64,000 nt of DNA from Anniella stebbinsi (taxonomy: Eukaryota; Chordata; Lepidosauria; Squamata; Anniellidae). How positions within the stretch are numbered: the stretch's first letter is position 1; every line of letters starts with the position of its first letter. The notes beneath the pieces are model-generated. The model worked only from the letters and a program-made list of their open reading frames with translations, made no database searches and was not told the DNA's origin. Position numbers and translations under genes: made by a program. The DNA lies in NCBI GenBank assembly GCA_029215795.1, contig JARDYH010000002.1:59745001-59809000 (forward strand), written 5' to 3'. Below are positions 11,096-22,354 of this stretch, piece after piece.

Positions 11096-11655
11096 AATGA
11101 AACCTGTCATTGTGACTTTTGACATCAGCATTCAGAGTCTTGACACTACCATCATGAAGTGATTATGATGAGCTTTTCATTCTCCAGCATCCCTTTCAAT
11201 TGGAGCCTGCTAAGTAGGTACTTTTTGGTGGGACAGGGGTGGGTGGGTTCCCACCTCCCTGTAATTCAGTGAGTTCTGTAGTTGCTTGACAAAGATCAGT
11301 CTGATAATGACTTCCATTGTGTAAAGGTCTTTGCAACCTGTGGGTAACAGAGGCAACAGTGTGTCATGGCAACCTATAACACAAGCATGTCACTGGAGTG
11401 AACTTTGAAAGCAGCTTTAAATGCCAGATGGCCCCCCAAAAAGAGGAATCTCAACAACAACAAGGACTGTGCGCAAGAAAATAAATCATACTAAAAGCAA
11501 GAATGCATGGGGAACATTAGTCCAAAGTTGGGTAATGTGCAAGTTTTCGAGTTCCCCAAAACTCTTCACCAGGCAACGTGGTAGAAGAAGTAGGAGATGC
11601 AAAAAGAAGTCCAGCTGACATAGGTCAACATTTGGATTGCACTGTAAAACACACT
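11096..11655. other. Unassigned
   Basis: No supported feature. A 65-codon frame at 11421-11618 has no recognisable domain. Confidence 0.35.
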
Positions 11656-11657
11656 GG

Positions 11658-11844
11658 GCCTATTCAAACAATACATGAAGTCATGGTTAGGCCGCTAACC
11701 CTTTTGCAGCAAATGGTTAGTGAGCATGTTTAAACTGTGGTTATGTAGCCACCATGGTTAGGAATGGTTCCTATGACATGCTAAGCCATCATGTTTTGCT
11801 CAAAATGCTTAACCACCGTGGCTTAGCGTGTCATCTGAACAGGG
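11658..11844. mobile_element. Family B MITE (uninterrupted copy)
   Basis: The right end 'TGTCATCTGAACAGGG' is a partial inverse of the left end 'GCCTATTCAAACAATACATG'. The interior has 'ACCATGGTTAGGAATGG' and 'AAAATGCTTAACCACCGTGG'. This copy serves as a natural empty site for the two insertions found in its relative at 16133-17200. Confidence 0.65.
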
Positions 11845-11849
11845 TAATT

Positions 11850-13685
11850 TAGATGTATTTGCTGTTAATAGTTTTTTTGTATTGAAATCTGGCAATGTAT
11901 TAATTCTTATTTCTGAGAACTAGTTTGAACTAGTTTGTTGTCCTTAGCTCTCATTGGTAAAACATCAACCACCACCCTGAGCATCAGCAACTCACCTAAC
12001 GAAGGCCAGCCAGGAATTATGACAACATGTGGGTGTGTCCTACGCAGCTCTGGTAACATGAAAATAGAACACTGCATGAACTGAGTGGTTCATGTGTGAA
12101 TTCCCCACATCAGTGACACTGTCCCAATGGGATAAGATGCTCATGAGTGAAATTCCCACATGATCCAGCCCTCCAACAGGAGTTCATTTTATACATTCCT
12201 GGAGATGCATGGGATGTAGTCACAGGGAAGCCGTAACTATGATGCTAATTACTGTGGATGGATAAACTAATGCAAGTTAAAAAAAAAGAAGTAACGTCTG
12301 AATTTTCCTAAATGTTCTTCAGAGGGAAAAGAACAGAATTGAATGTATTGCTTTATATTAATGCATAGGCTTTCAAGGATAAATACATTTGAGGCTGGAA
12401 CCAGAATCCACCTTCCACAAGAGGAAGTGACCTACTACCAGGAGGAGGGCTCTGTTCATATAGGGGCCTTTCCCCAATTTTGAGGCACCCTCCTCCCACA
12501 CACCCACAAGCACACCACAGCTCATCCCATTCAGCAAGTTCTCCTGACTCTATATAGCACTTTCAGGGGGCTGGAGAAACTGCCTTGGAAAGGAGCAGGC
12601 AGGAAAATCCAAACCTACCAGTGCAATTGATGCAGAGTAAATCTGGATCCAACCCCTGAAATACAATACAGAATATGAATTGAATAGAGACATGACAGGG
12701 CTATCATGAACATAGTTCTAGACCATTATCTAGGTATCTATTTTTAAAATTTATTTTATTTATTTATTACATTTCGCTACTATTGAATTGATTGATTCTA
12801 AACGTGTCAGATAGCGGAGTGCTATGGCATCATCACAGAAGTTCACTGGCAATTTTTCTGGGTTCTGCCACATCTTGGTAGAGAGCATGTTTAAAACTTA
12901 AGCTCCTAAGTAAGCATTACAGGCTTTGCAACGCATACTAGAAGTGGAGATTGCCATTGTGTTTGATTCTTGGAGACACAGGAACATTGGCAAAGCCTCT
13001 AACCCTATTTGGAAAATGGAAGCAGGTTGCAAGAGTTTACATTGCTGCCTGTCATGGAGTACTACTCCTTAGCCTCTAATCTGGCCTAACATGGCTGCCA
13101 CTATTGCTTCTCTAGTTATATTTCAAGGGCCAACTCTCCAGAAGTCCTCAACACAGCTTAAAATGGGAGTACCAACATTTGTATTTAAAATGGTAAAAGA
13201 AATAAAAGTAAACAGAGACTTTCCAGATCTGCTTTCTGATCATTATTATTTTTTTACCCCTGAGGATAAGTTTTATTTATCTAAGATTTCAGCAATTAAT
13301 CTTTGTTTGAGTTAACCAGTATTATTGCTTCTGTGACCCTAATTTACCTCAGTGCAACAATTTGCTCCAACTTGTCTGTGAGCCAGCTGCCTTCGTTCTC
13401 TTTTCCCCCCCCAAATAAAAAATTGCCAGTCTGAGATGGATGCTGCTTCCCAGGAGCCCAAGCCTCTTGCACATACGTTGGCCCACATTTTGTTGGTGCC
13501 TAGCCAGCTACACATTCCACCATAATAAGAGACAGACGCAAACATCTCCTATCCTACAAGCCACTCAGTGTAGTCAGTTTTCCCCTCCTGTTGCTGACTT
13601 TAGGGATGAAACCTTGGAGAACCCACTCTTGCTTGACTCATATGGTTGAACAAAATCCAATCTAGTGCCTCTTCAGTACAAGAAA
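11850..13685. other. About 1.8 kb without an assignable feature
   Basis: It contains a short TTTATTTATTTATTACATTT stretch near 12755 that may be an antisense LINE tail. Otherwise nothing recognisable. Frames at 13091-13315 and 13339-13649 lack domains. Confidence 0.35.
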
Positions 13686-13687
13686 AT

Positions 13688-13805
13688 CCTATCTACACTA
13701 CTGCTTTAAAATGGTTTATAACAGTTTTAAACCGGTTAATAATGGTTATTAACTGGTTTCAAACTGTTATAAAATGTTTTAAGCAGTGGTGTAGATAGGC
13801 TCTTA
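13688..13805. mobile_element. Family H short hairpin MITE
   Basis: CCTATCTACACTACTGC and GCAGTGGTGTAGATAGG are inverted, and the arms continue through 'TTATAACAGTTTTAAACCGG' and its inverse 'CTGGTTTCAAACTGTTATAA' around a short centre. It appears to be the terminal part of the family seen at 8181-8784. Confidence 0.7.
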
Positions 13806-13934
13806 GATTAAGGTGCTATCAATGCAAGATAGGAATGATTTCCAAATTACGAACCCTTAAGAGGAGGGAAAAAATGAAATGAAATATGGTGACATGAACT
13901 TTTAGTCTGTGAGGAACGGCAGGTACATATTAAA

Positions 13935-14230
13935 ATGCACTTAATGTGTCTAAAGTACACCTAATCCCTATACACGGGAGGAGGTGAAGTGCATTACCAG
14001 TTGAATGAAACGTGCGTTAAAGTTGTTTCATGCACAGCATCGCTTGTTTACATGGTCATAAGGCGCTTTAACTCCCGCTGCAAATTAAAACCTGCTATTT
14101 AACACGCATTCGATAATGTGCATAATCGGACAGAAAAAGCGCCTCAACCCCCGATTTGCGCTCCGTTCATGTGGAGGTAAAATCGGTAATGTGCTTTGAA
14201 AGAGCTTTAAATTGCTCTTGTAGAGGCACC
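13935..14230 (+). mobile_element. GCGC-rich MITE, variant subfamily, 5' part decayed
   Basis: Shares 'CGCTTGTTTACATGGTCATAA', 'GATTTGCGCTCCGTTCATG', 'GTGGAGGTAAAAT' and the end 'GCTCTTGTAGAGGCA' with 33755-34006. These words differ consistently from the main subfamily, so two lineages existed. Confidence 0.7.
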
Positions 14231-14489
14231 CCCAGAAAATAGTTGTGCACAACCAACAGATTCCCTCAGCAACCTATGCAAACAAAAATAAATGTAGTCT
14301 TGTAAAACTAATATTTTGTAGCACTTCAGCTCTGCAATGAAATATGTGCTCATCATGAATGATAGAAAAAAGTAATTTCACTGATATAAAATTAAGAAGA
14401 TTTCACTGTGAAATGAGTGTAGCTAACAAACAAATGTATACCGGTAATGGTTACCACAATGTAATTTTCTGTTAGTGAGAGTTTAGATT

Positions 14490-14788
14490 TTGTCCAGGAG
14501 AATTGAACCCACAGGATAAAACAATAAAAGATAAAATAGTACAATAGCAACAACAGTAAAATGGTCCAAGGCCTAAACAGATAACACACAAAAAGCAGTT
14601 AGTAAAAACTCAGAATGAAATATTAACAGCAAAAATCAGAATGAAATATTAACATACAAATAGAATTAAAAGGCTATCAAACATTAAAAGCCTTTAAAGC
14701 CACAGGAGAATAAGATGTACTTTGGTTGGCACCTAAAAGATAATAAGGAAGGTGTCCAGTATACATGCCTAGGAAGGGAGGTCCACAA
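14490..14788 (-). mobile_element. Older LINE fragment, antisense (left piece of a nest)
   Basis: Minus-strand LINE 3' sequence ('CTATCAAACATTAAAAGCC', 'TTTGGTTGGCACCTAAAAG'). It continues after the inserted L2 at 15484 ('CTCTGGGCTCCACCACTGAA'), so the two pieces were once contiguous. Confidence 0.5.
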
Positions 14789-14792
14789 AAGA

Positions 14793-15477
14793 GCTCTGGC
14801 AGTACAGAAATCAGTGGTGCACGCGCTGGTAACTTTGAGGCTCGACTTCTGCAATGCGCTGTACATAGGGCTATCTCTGTGCCTAGTCCGGAAACTTCAA
14901 CTAGTTCAAAATATGGCAGCCAGGTTGGTCACCGGTACATCTAGGGGTGACCACATTACACCAGTTTTAAAATCTCTTCACTGGCTGCCAATCAGTTTCC
15001 GGGCGAAGTACAAAGTGTTGGTTATTACCTTTAAAGCCCTACATGGTTTGGGTCCAGGTTACCTACGGGATCGCCTTCTCCCATACAATCCGCCCCGCAT
15101 GCTCAGGTCTTCTGGGAAGAATTTATTACAGTCAACAAGAACTAGACTGACAACTGTTACCCAGAGGACCTTCTCTTCTGCCGCTCCCAGATTGTGGAAT
15201 GACCTGCCGGGAGAGATTCGGCAACTTACTAGTCTTCAGGAATTTAAAAGATCTATAAAGACTGATCGCTTCCGGCAGGCCTACCTAGATGAATTTTAAA
15301 GTGTCTTATTGGTGTTTTATTGGTATTTTAATGAAGTACTGGTTTTATGTGCTTTTAATCAGTTTTTGTATTTTGTGTTTGGTGTTGTTCCCCGCCTCGA
15401 TCCGTTGGCAGAGGCGGGTGATAAATAAATATATTATTATTATTATTATTATTATTAATAATAATAATAATAATAAA
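14793..15477 (+). mobile_element. L2-clade LINE, 5'-truncated, C-terminus plus 3' UTR
   Basis: An open frame to 15299 encodes the C-terminal domain of an L2 reverse-transcriptase protein: 'ALVTLRLDFCNALYIG', 'KLQLVQNMAARLVTGT', 'HITPVLKSLHWLPISFR', 'LVITFKALHGLGPGY', ending 'FRQAYLDEF'. The catalytic RT core lies upstream and is missing, so this is a dead-on-arrival insertion. The uninterrupted frame suggests that it is fairly young. The 3' UTR ends 'CCCCGCCTCGATCC..GAGGCGGGTGATAAATAAAT' and a TTA/TAA run. The first ATG of the frame lies in flanking DNA and has no meaning. Confidence 0.88.
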
Positions 15478-15483
15478 ATAAAT

Positions 15484-15785
15484 ACATAACTCTGGGCTCC
15501 ACCACTGAAAAGGCCTTCTGTCTTGTCACCATCACCCACCTGACCTCACAGGGTGGCATCATCTGGAAAAGGGCCTCTGAGCAAATCTAAATTGGTGAAC
15601 AGTTTCCTCTGGGAGGAGGTGATCTTCCAGATATCCAAGTACATTTGGGGCTTTAAAGATAAAAAGACCACCAGCCTGGAAACACTGGTGACCACCCAGA
15701 AAGCCTGAGGTGACAGGAGCAGCAGAAAGCAAGCCTGGTGTCAGCACCTGGTCATGCATGCTGAGGCCCCCTAGGGCTGATGCTG
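15484..15785 (-). mobile_element. Older LINE fragment, antisense (right piece of a nest)
   Basis: 'CCACCACTGAAAAGGCC', 'CAGTTTCCTCTGGGAGGAGG' and 'TTTGGGGCTTTAAAGATAAA' are the minus-strand form of an L2-like C-terminal region. It continues the 14490-14788 piece. Confidence 0.55.
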
Positions 15786-16153
15786 GTCATCAAAGCAATT
15801 CCTTGACCAACAAACAAAAGAATCCACAGTTTGTAAACAGGCATAACGAACATCTTGTGTTCTTGGGATAAAAGTATATTTGTTGGGTTATTTAGTGCTT
15901 AGACATTGGACAGTGGGTTATTTGGAGCTTAGATGTTGTTCTTGCCAACAGATGGTTGGGGCAGGCAAGGCGTAGAATTGTAAACAACAAGGCAGAGGGA
16001 ACTGAACTGCAGAAAGTATAGACAGTGATAATTACCAAATTAACAATGGTCATTCACAAAACAGTTGTCTGGGTACTTCCAAATGGAGGGCTCAAAGAGC
16101 TTCCAGTGAAAAGGCATTATGAGGTTATATGGCCTGTTCAGACAACACACTAA

Positions 16154-16705
16154 GGCTCTTTCCACACCAGGCCTTTTGCCTGGGTTGGCCCCCGGCTGGT
16201 CCCTGTGAGTCCAAATGACGCAGAGGGACTCGCCGGGGGGGGGGGAAGGGCACGGGATTTTTCTGGTAAAACACAAACCAGATTAATCCTGATCCTTTCG
16301 CGGTCCTGGGAAGTTCCCGGGACTTTGGAAGAATGTGCCCTCCCATCTTGGGCGCAGCCATGCTATTCGCAAGTAAGCGTGGCTGCAAACTGGGCTTGGA
16401 GCCGCACTGCATGGCTCCGTGCCCAGCAGGGGAGGAGGTGGCACCAGTTTTGCCCCCCCCGGGAGGGCAGGAAGGGGGGGCTGTGTGTGTGTTGTTGTTT
16501 TTTAAAAAAACCCTTACATTTTGCGGAGGAGTGCTACTGCGCTCTCTGTCAATTAAAAAAAAATGGTGCTCACGACATGCGACGACCCAGGAGAAGCCCA
16601 GGCCATCGCACTTCCTGATGTGTATTGGGTGTGCCAATTCCAGATGCAGCTACTTCCGGATCCCCTACCCTGAGCCCTCTACACCCCTCTGGTGAAGAAA
16701 GAACC
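16154..16705. mobile_element. PIF/Harbinger-type MITE (552 bp)
   Basis: GGCTCTTTCCACACCAG and CTGGTGAAGAAAGAACC are inverted ends. They are flanked by TAA on both sides (16151-16153, 16706-16708), the TWA duplication of PIF/Harbinger elements. The empty site is confirmed by the related sequence at 11680-11700. The interior is GC-rich with poly-G and poly-C runs. The long overlapping frames at 16125-16695 have no recognisable domain. Confidence 0.82.
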
Positions 16706-16786
16706 TAAGCCATGGTTAGGACAAGAACCCTTTTGCAGCAAATGGTTAGTGAGCTTTTTAAAACCGTGGTTAAGTAGCAACTATGG

Positions 16787-17106
16787 TAGGCTGACCAGAT
16801 AAAATCCAGGTCAGGGCTCATGTAACTTTAACAGTTGTAGAGAAAAGGGAATTTCAGCCAGGGTCATTTGTATGCAATTAGTTCCTGGTGAAATTCCCTC
16901 TTCATCACAACTGTTAAAGTTGCAGGGGCCCTGCCTTCTTTTGTATATGGTCACTCTAGTATAGTGCATGCACCTTTAACTGTTGTGATGAAGAGGGAAT
17001 TTCACCAGGAACTAATTGCATACAAATGACTCTGGCTGAAATTCTCTTTTCTCTACAACTGTTAAAGTTATATGAGCCCTGACCTGGATTTTATCTGGTC
17101 AGCCTA
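16787..17106. mobile_element. Family A hAT-type MITE (320 bp), 'ATCCAGG' subtype
   Basis: Ends TAGGCTGACCAGATAAAATC and GATTTTATCTGGTCAGCCTA, with a perfect 8-bp duplication AACTATGG (16779-16786, 17107-17114). The inner sequence is the family A two-tier palindrome. The subterminal sequence differs from other copies in the same way on both arms, as at 55229-55548. Confidence 0.95.
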
Positions 17107-17204
17107 AACTATGGTTAGGAATGGTTCACACATTACACTAAGCCATAATGTTTAGCTCAAAATGCTTAACCACCGTGGCTTAGTGAGTCATCTGAACAGG
17201 GTCA

Positions 17205-17646
17205 TTCTGTCTCTTCCAAATTTATGAATTTTCTTCAAAAATGAAAGACATAAAGAGCAGTGGGAGAACACATGGTTACTGGTTGAAGATGATGCCCTCT
17301 GAGCCATATGCAAAATTCTGTAAATGAAGCAGGATGATGGCAATATAAAATCCTTATCTGACAGTACTTGCAGTCTCTTTTTGCATGTTCTCTTCACATC
17401 CTAATTGCTCTTATGGTTAACTGTTTAGAGTATTTTAAACTCTGTTCCCCCCATCCCCCCACTAGAAATCATATTAGAAAAACTGTTTAAAGAATGTGTG
17501 AGGGAGTTGCAGAGCTGCACAGGCTAGCCCTCATCCCCTTCTGCACCCAGCAGTTATGCTCGCCTGTGCCACATGGGCTGGCCACACATTAGGCATGAGG
17601 CCTTGCATGTATACTGGCATATGTGTGAACCACCAAGCTCTGTACA
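17205..17646. other. Unassigned
   Basis: No supported feature between the nest and the next MITE. Confidence 0.35.
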
Positions 17647-17654
17647 CATACATT

Positions 17655-17974
17655 TAGGGTGACCATATGAGAAGGAGGACAGGGCTCCTGTATCTTTAAT
17701 GGTTGTATTGAAAAGCGAATTTCAGCAGGTGTCATTTGTATGCATGCAGCACCTGGTGAAATCCCCTCTTCATCACAACAGCTAAAGCTGCAGGAGTATA
17801 GCTAGAGTGACCAGATACAAAAGAGGACAGGGCTCCTGCAGCTTTAACTGTTGTGATGAAGAGGGAATTTCACCAGGTGCTGCATGCATATAAATGGCAC
17901 CTGCTGAAATTCCCTTTTCTATGCAACCGTTAAAGATGCAGGAGTCCTGTCCTCCTTTTCATAGAGTCATCCTA
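17655..17974. mobile_element. Family A hAT-type MITE (320 bp), 'GCAGCACC' subtype
   Basis: TAGGGTGACCATATGAGAAG at the left, a decayed right end ATAGAGTCATCCTA, and a perfect duplication CATACATT (17647-17654, 17975-17982). The interior uses 'CAGCAGGTGTCATTTG' with the matching 'GGCACCTGCTG' on the other arm. Confidence 0.95.
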
Positions 17975-17982
17975 CATACATT

Positions 17983-18689
17983 TGTAACCTTGTAGGAACC
18001 TCTCTCAAACATGCTGTAAGCACAGCTAGTGGAAGACATGGTCAGCATATCTTCCACTGTTGAGCATAGCCACCAGGCACTACCCTATTCCCTCCATCAA
18101 CACATGTGGTGTGTTCATCAGAGCAGCCCTATGATGAAGCAGCAGTGGAAAAGGATACACAAAACACAAGCACTCACAGGGATCCTGCCTACATGGAGGA
18201 TATTATGTGCATTAAGTTGAATGCACAAAGATTTCCCCTTCAAACTTTCTGCTCAGTGCTGCAGATAGCAGGAACAAGGACACAGGGTGCATATTTCAAG
18301 ACACCCCCTGCCCTGCATGTTAGACCAAGGAGAATGAGTGAAGTGTTATTGCAAAAAGGATATTTGTAGAGGCATAGAACTCCAGTCTCACTGCATAACA
18401 TTGTAAACTCATTCAAACACAACAGGTCTATGAAGAAGTTGTGGACCATGCTACTTATGCAAATACTGGAGTCTTATTTGAACAGCTGTTATTCGAACAA
18501 GGCTGCCTTTTCTCTTAAGAGAACAGAAGCACAAAGACAGCACGTAGCAGTGGTCAGTTCACTTACAAATGTGATCTGTTGAATGTGATAGCCGAGGTAG
18601 TTTTTCATCTTTTGTTCACCATGAATAACTATGAGCTACATCAAACCGAAGAGATTTTCCTGGAGCCCTCTTAGATTATTGACACAGGG
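17983..18689. other. Unassigned
   Basis: About 700 bp of mixed composition with no recognised repeat or exon. Confidence 0.35.
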
Positions 18690-18697
18690 GTCATTTT

Positions 18698-19016
18698 TAG
18701 GCTGACCATATGAAAAAGAGGACAGGGCTCCTGTATCTTTAACAGTTTCATAGAAAATGGAATTTCAGCAGGTGTCATTTGTATATATGCAGAACCTGGT
18801 AAAATTTCCTCATCATCACAAAGTTAAAGCTGCAGAAGCCCTGCCCTCTTTTGTACATGGTCAAGAGGACAGGGCTCCTGCAGCTTTAACTGTTGTGATG
18901 AAGAGGGAATTTCACCAGGTTCTGTATGCATACGAATGACACCTGCTGAAATTCCCTGTTCTTTGCAACTGTTAAAGGTACAGGAGCCCTGTCCTCCTTT
19001 TCAAATGGTCACCCTA
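18698..19016. mobile_element. Family A hAT-type MITE (319 bp)
   Basis: TAGGCTGACCATATG and CAAATGGTCACCCTA ends. The flanks GTCATTTT and CCCATTTT agree at 6 of 8 positions, a decayed duplication. Same 'GCAGG' subtype as 17655-17974. Confidence 0.88.
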
Positions 19017-19121
19017 CCCATTTTATAAGCATAAACGAAAAAGGCATATCAATTTGCTGAGTAGGGATATCTTTAGCCTTCCGATCTACCAGTAACAGTA
19101 TTGCCAGAAGTAAATATCATA

Positions 19122-19172
19122 TATCAAGAGAGCTTCGGCTATGGGGCAGTATAGAAATGTAATAAATAAATA
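19122..19172 (+). mobile_element. LINE 3' tail
   Basis: 'GAGAGCTTCGGCTATGGGGC' followed by 'AGTATAGAAATGTAATAAAT' is the same 3' terminus as at 35780-35852. Confidence 0.6.
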
Positions 19173-19205
19173 TGTTCCACCGCTCGCTACACTGTCTTTA
19201 GTTTT

Positions 19206-19345
19206 ACCCTTCCCCAACATGGTGCCCTCCCAATGCTTTGGCTACAACTCCCATCCACATCAGCAAGCATGGCCAACAGTCAGGGATGATGGGAGTTGTC
19301 ATTCAAAACGTCTGAAGAGCGCTAGGTTGGGAAAGACTATGAGTG
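19206..19345. mobile_element. Palindromic MITE ('CCAACCTGGTGCCCTCC' family)
   Basis: 'TTCCCCAACATGGTGCCCTC' and the decayed inverse 'GCGCTAGGTTGGGAAAG', with 'ACAACTCCCATC' and 'GATGGGAGTTGT' inside. A better preserved copy is at 28771-28912. Confidence 0.6.
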
Positions 19346-20287
19346 AATGTAGTTTGTAAATGGAATGGAATGGCTGCTAGGCTGACCATATGAAAAGGAG
19401 GACAGGGCTAGGGTGACCATAATTTGAAAACCAAAAAGGAGGACAACATGGCCGCCCTTGAGGGGGCGTGCCCACCAACATGCCCAACCCCCAAGGGGGT
19501 GTGCCTATCAACATGCTCAGCCCCCAAGGGGGTGTGCCCACCTGAACATGGCCTTGGTCACGTCTGATTCTACAGCTCATAATTATGACAAACCTGTTCT
19601 AAATAATATGTTAAAGTTAGAATCACTGAAATAAAGAACAAGTGAAATATCCAATGTATCTGAAATTAACATGTATTTTTAGTTGCTGTACATCAACAGA
19701 AAATAAAATCTATTATTTTCCATTTTTCTAAAGAAAACAGGTCCTAGATTAGAAAAAAATAGCTAAAGAACACTGTGGTTAGGAAGGGGTACACCAGTGC
19801 TAGACTAAACAGAAAATGGGAAATATGTGGTAAGGAAAGATTAGAAAGGTACACAACAGGTGCAATCCTCTAGCCAGAAAACAAATCCTATAACTCCCAG
19901 CATTCCACAGCCAACATGTATAGGATTGTGGCCTAACCAGAAGCAAGCTCACTGAGTTTAATAGAACTTATTCCCAGGTAAAGGTGGAGAAAGAAGAGAG
20001 AAAGAATGATTGAGCCACTGTAGCAATCTTTTCTCAGCCTTTTAGTGTGATTTCATTAATATTAAGAAAGGAAGAGTGTCTCTCTTTAAAACATTGTAAC
20101 ACTTGAGATGTAATATAAACTAAAGGTTTTGCTCCAGAAATAGCCTTTTGCAGATTTTATGTGTACACTATTGGGAGAACTGGTGATAAGCATCCACAGT
20201 ATGGCCTCAGTTAGGGTTTAGTAGAAACTCATATTAACTATACCTCTATCAAAATATCTAACTACAAGTTAAAAGATTACAGAGTTT

Positions 20288-20521
20288 ACATTTTATTTAT
20301 TCCATTTATATCCTGCTATTTTTCCTCCAAGGAACCTAAAGCAGTGTACATAATCCCCCTCTTCTCCATTTTATCCTCACAACAACAACCCTGTGAGGTA
20401 GGCTGGACTGAGAGTCTGTGACTGGCCCAAAGTCACCCAGTGAGCTTCCATAGCTGAGTGGGAACTAGAATCCAGATCTCCCAAATCTCTGTCCAACACT
20501 TTAGCCACTACACCACAATCC
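20288..20521 (-). mobile_element. MIR-like (CORE) SINE
   Basis: Read on the minus strand, it has a tRNA-related head ('TGTGGTGTAGTGGCTAAAG', degenerate box B 'GGATTCTAGTTCCC'), a CORE-like middle ('CTGGGTGACTTTGGGCCAG', 'CCTACCTCACAGGGTTG') and an L2-like tail. This is the order of MIR-type SINEs. It lies inside the 4-kb element. Confidence 0.75.
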
Positions 20522-20689
20522 ACAACTCAGACATTTAATATACTAGCAATATTAAATGGATAGTCAATGTGAAGTTCAGGTTAATTCTGGTTAACTTTGT
20601 ATGAATGCCTAGACAGCAGAGCATAATCCTACTCAGAAGTAAATTCAATTGAGTTTACTGAACACAAAAGAAGAAGAGCTCCCTATGCT

Positions 20690-20880
20690 TCTCTTCACAT
20701 TTGTTCACCTTTCTCTAGCAAGTACAAACCCCTCATGTCAAGGAGGACTATACACCCACCATAACCTGGCCTCATGGATCATGTAACCAGCAGATACAGT
20801 CTAGATAGATGCTTTCAGAGCCAAGGAGATCCAGACACAAGCAATTCAAGCCAAACCACACTACATACCCACATATTACC
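20690..20880. repeat. Internal block shared by the two 4-kb elements
   Basis: 'TCTAGCAAGTACAAACC', 'GGATCATGTAACCAGCAG', 'GATGCTTTCAGAGCC' and 'GGAGATCCAGACACA' appear in the same order at 30905-31085. This supports common descent of the two large elements beyond their ends. Confidence 0.7.
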
Positions 20881-21204
20881 TTGCCACTAGTCCAAACATG
20901 GCTGCTCACATCCCTTTTTGCTGCAGTACCACTTCTGTCACCTTGCCTGAGCAGCTTGGAAGAAGCAACAGGTAAAGGTCTCTGGCACTCCAATGAATAT
21001 GTCAACAGTCAATCTACTGGTCATAATTGGCTGAGCAGCTCTCTCTGCATAATCAGGTACTAGCTTACAATGGTGTAGTTAAGCAATTTTAGATGCTGAG
21101 TGTCATAGTCTTATAGCCCCCTTTATAGCTAAAAATGCATTGCTTCACTTCAAATGGCAGGTATATCTTCCACAATGACAACTGCTACATTTCTGATACT
21201 AGAG

Positions 21205-21207
<3 letters not shown>

Positions 21208-21235
<28 letters not shown>
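21208..21235. repeat. (TA)n microsatellite
   Basis: Uninterrupted TA run. Confidence 0.9.
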
Positions 21236-21280
21236 GACGATTCCACACATGTGAGGAGTTTCACATTTTAAACTCACTTA

Positions 21281-21380
21281 AGGTGCAACCCTATGCATGT
21301 TTAGTCATGTTTAGCCATGCTGGCTAAGGGATTCTAGGAGTTGTAGGATTTTTTTTTCTGTCTAAACATGCATAGGATCT
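21281..21380. mobile_element. Short palindromic MITE ('TATGCATGTTTAGACA' family)
   Basis: 'CCTATGCATGTTTAG' at the left is the inverse of 'CTAAACATGCATAGG' at the right, with 'TTCTAGGAGTTGTAGGA' between. The same layout is seen at 48092-48175. Confidence 0.6.
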
Positions 21381-21676
21381 TTTTTTGTTTAAGAGTAATT
21401 TTTATTTTTTGGGCATGGAGCTTGCATTCTGTTTGTGTTCCTGTTGTTGGGTCGCTCCTGCCTCGCCTCTCGCCCGTCTCTCGTGTCACACCTCACCTGC
21501 CTCACCTTGCCTCTTGTGCCCTGGGATCGTGCTGCTGCTGCCTTCTGCTTTTTCTTGTTTGGCGCGCATATGCACGCTCCACCTCTTCCAGAAGTCTCAA
21601 GTCTCACTTGATGAAAGCCCTGTGAGACTTGAGATTTCCAGGACAGAGAGGGCGGGATCTGCACAGGAGGCCCGGC

Positions 21677-21805
21677 AAACGTGTGCTCGGCTCGCCTTCC
21701 CCCCCAGCCAATTGATGCCTGAAGGGTCTCTTAACGCTTGCATTAAGAGATCCTTTAGGCATCAATTGGCTGGGGGATGGGGCGAGCCGAGCACACATTT
21801 CTAAG
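21677..21805. repeat. Large inverted repeat
   Basis: 'GTGTGCTCGGCTCGCC..CCAGCCAATTGATGCCT' is followed after a short centre ('CTTAACGCTTGCATTAAG') by 'AGGCATCAATTGGCTGGGGG..GGCGAGCCGAGCACAC'. The arms are about 55 bp, inside the 4-kb element. Confidence 0.8.
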
Positions 21806-22354
21806 GCCACTGGAAACTGCAGATTGCTGCTGCCATTGGTGTGGCTGGAGAACAACTGCAAATGCACAGATATTTCCCAGCCAGCCAGGCTAATGGCGGC
21901 AGTGATCTGCACAGTTCCGGAGGCCCAAACGTGCATCTGGCTGACACCCCCCCCCCCCCAGCTAGGGTGACCAGATTTTGGAAAGCAAAATCCCTGTCCA
22001 AAACGACCACCCCACCAAAGCAGCCTCCCCCCTCAACATAAAATAAAAAAATTAAAAAAGCTGCCCGCCATATGGCTAACAAGCAGACACCCCCGCCACC
22101 CCCCCACCCGAAACAACCCCCCCACCAAGTCACACACCTCCAAAAACCCAGCCCAGACCTACCTGGTCCTGCCACCGCCGATCTCCTCCACTGCCGCGTG
22201 ACCCCTGCAGTCCCCTCACCCTTCTTGCCCTGCTCCTGGGCTCCCTGGAGGTATCTGAGGAACAGCAACAGCAGCAGCAGGCAAAGGAGGAGGAAGAGAC
22301 TGCTTTAAAATGCCGGCGCTGCTCCGGCCTCCGCAGGAAACAAGTACTCAGGGT

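Larger units (their letters stand above)
16133..17200. mobile_element. Family B MITE interrupted by two insertions
   Basis: Left end CCTGTTCAGACAACACACTAA at 16133, right end TGAGTCATCTGAACAGG at 17200. Remove 16154-16705 plus one TAA, and 16787-17106 plus one AACTATGG, and the remainder aligns with the uninterrupted copy at 11658-11844. Confidence 0.75.

Noticed and set aside
16125..16695. Frames of 120-170 codons on both strands
   Set aside because: They lie within the PIF/Harbinger-type MITE and are mutually overlapping; no transposase motif.
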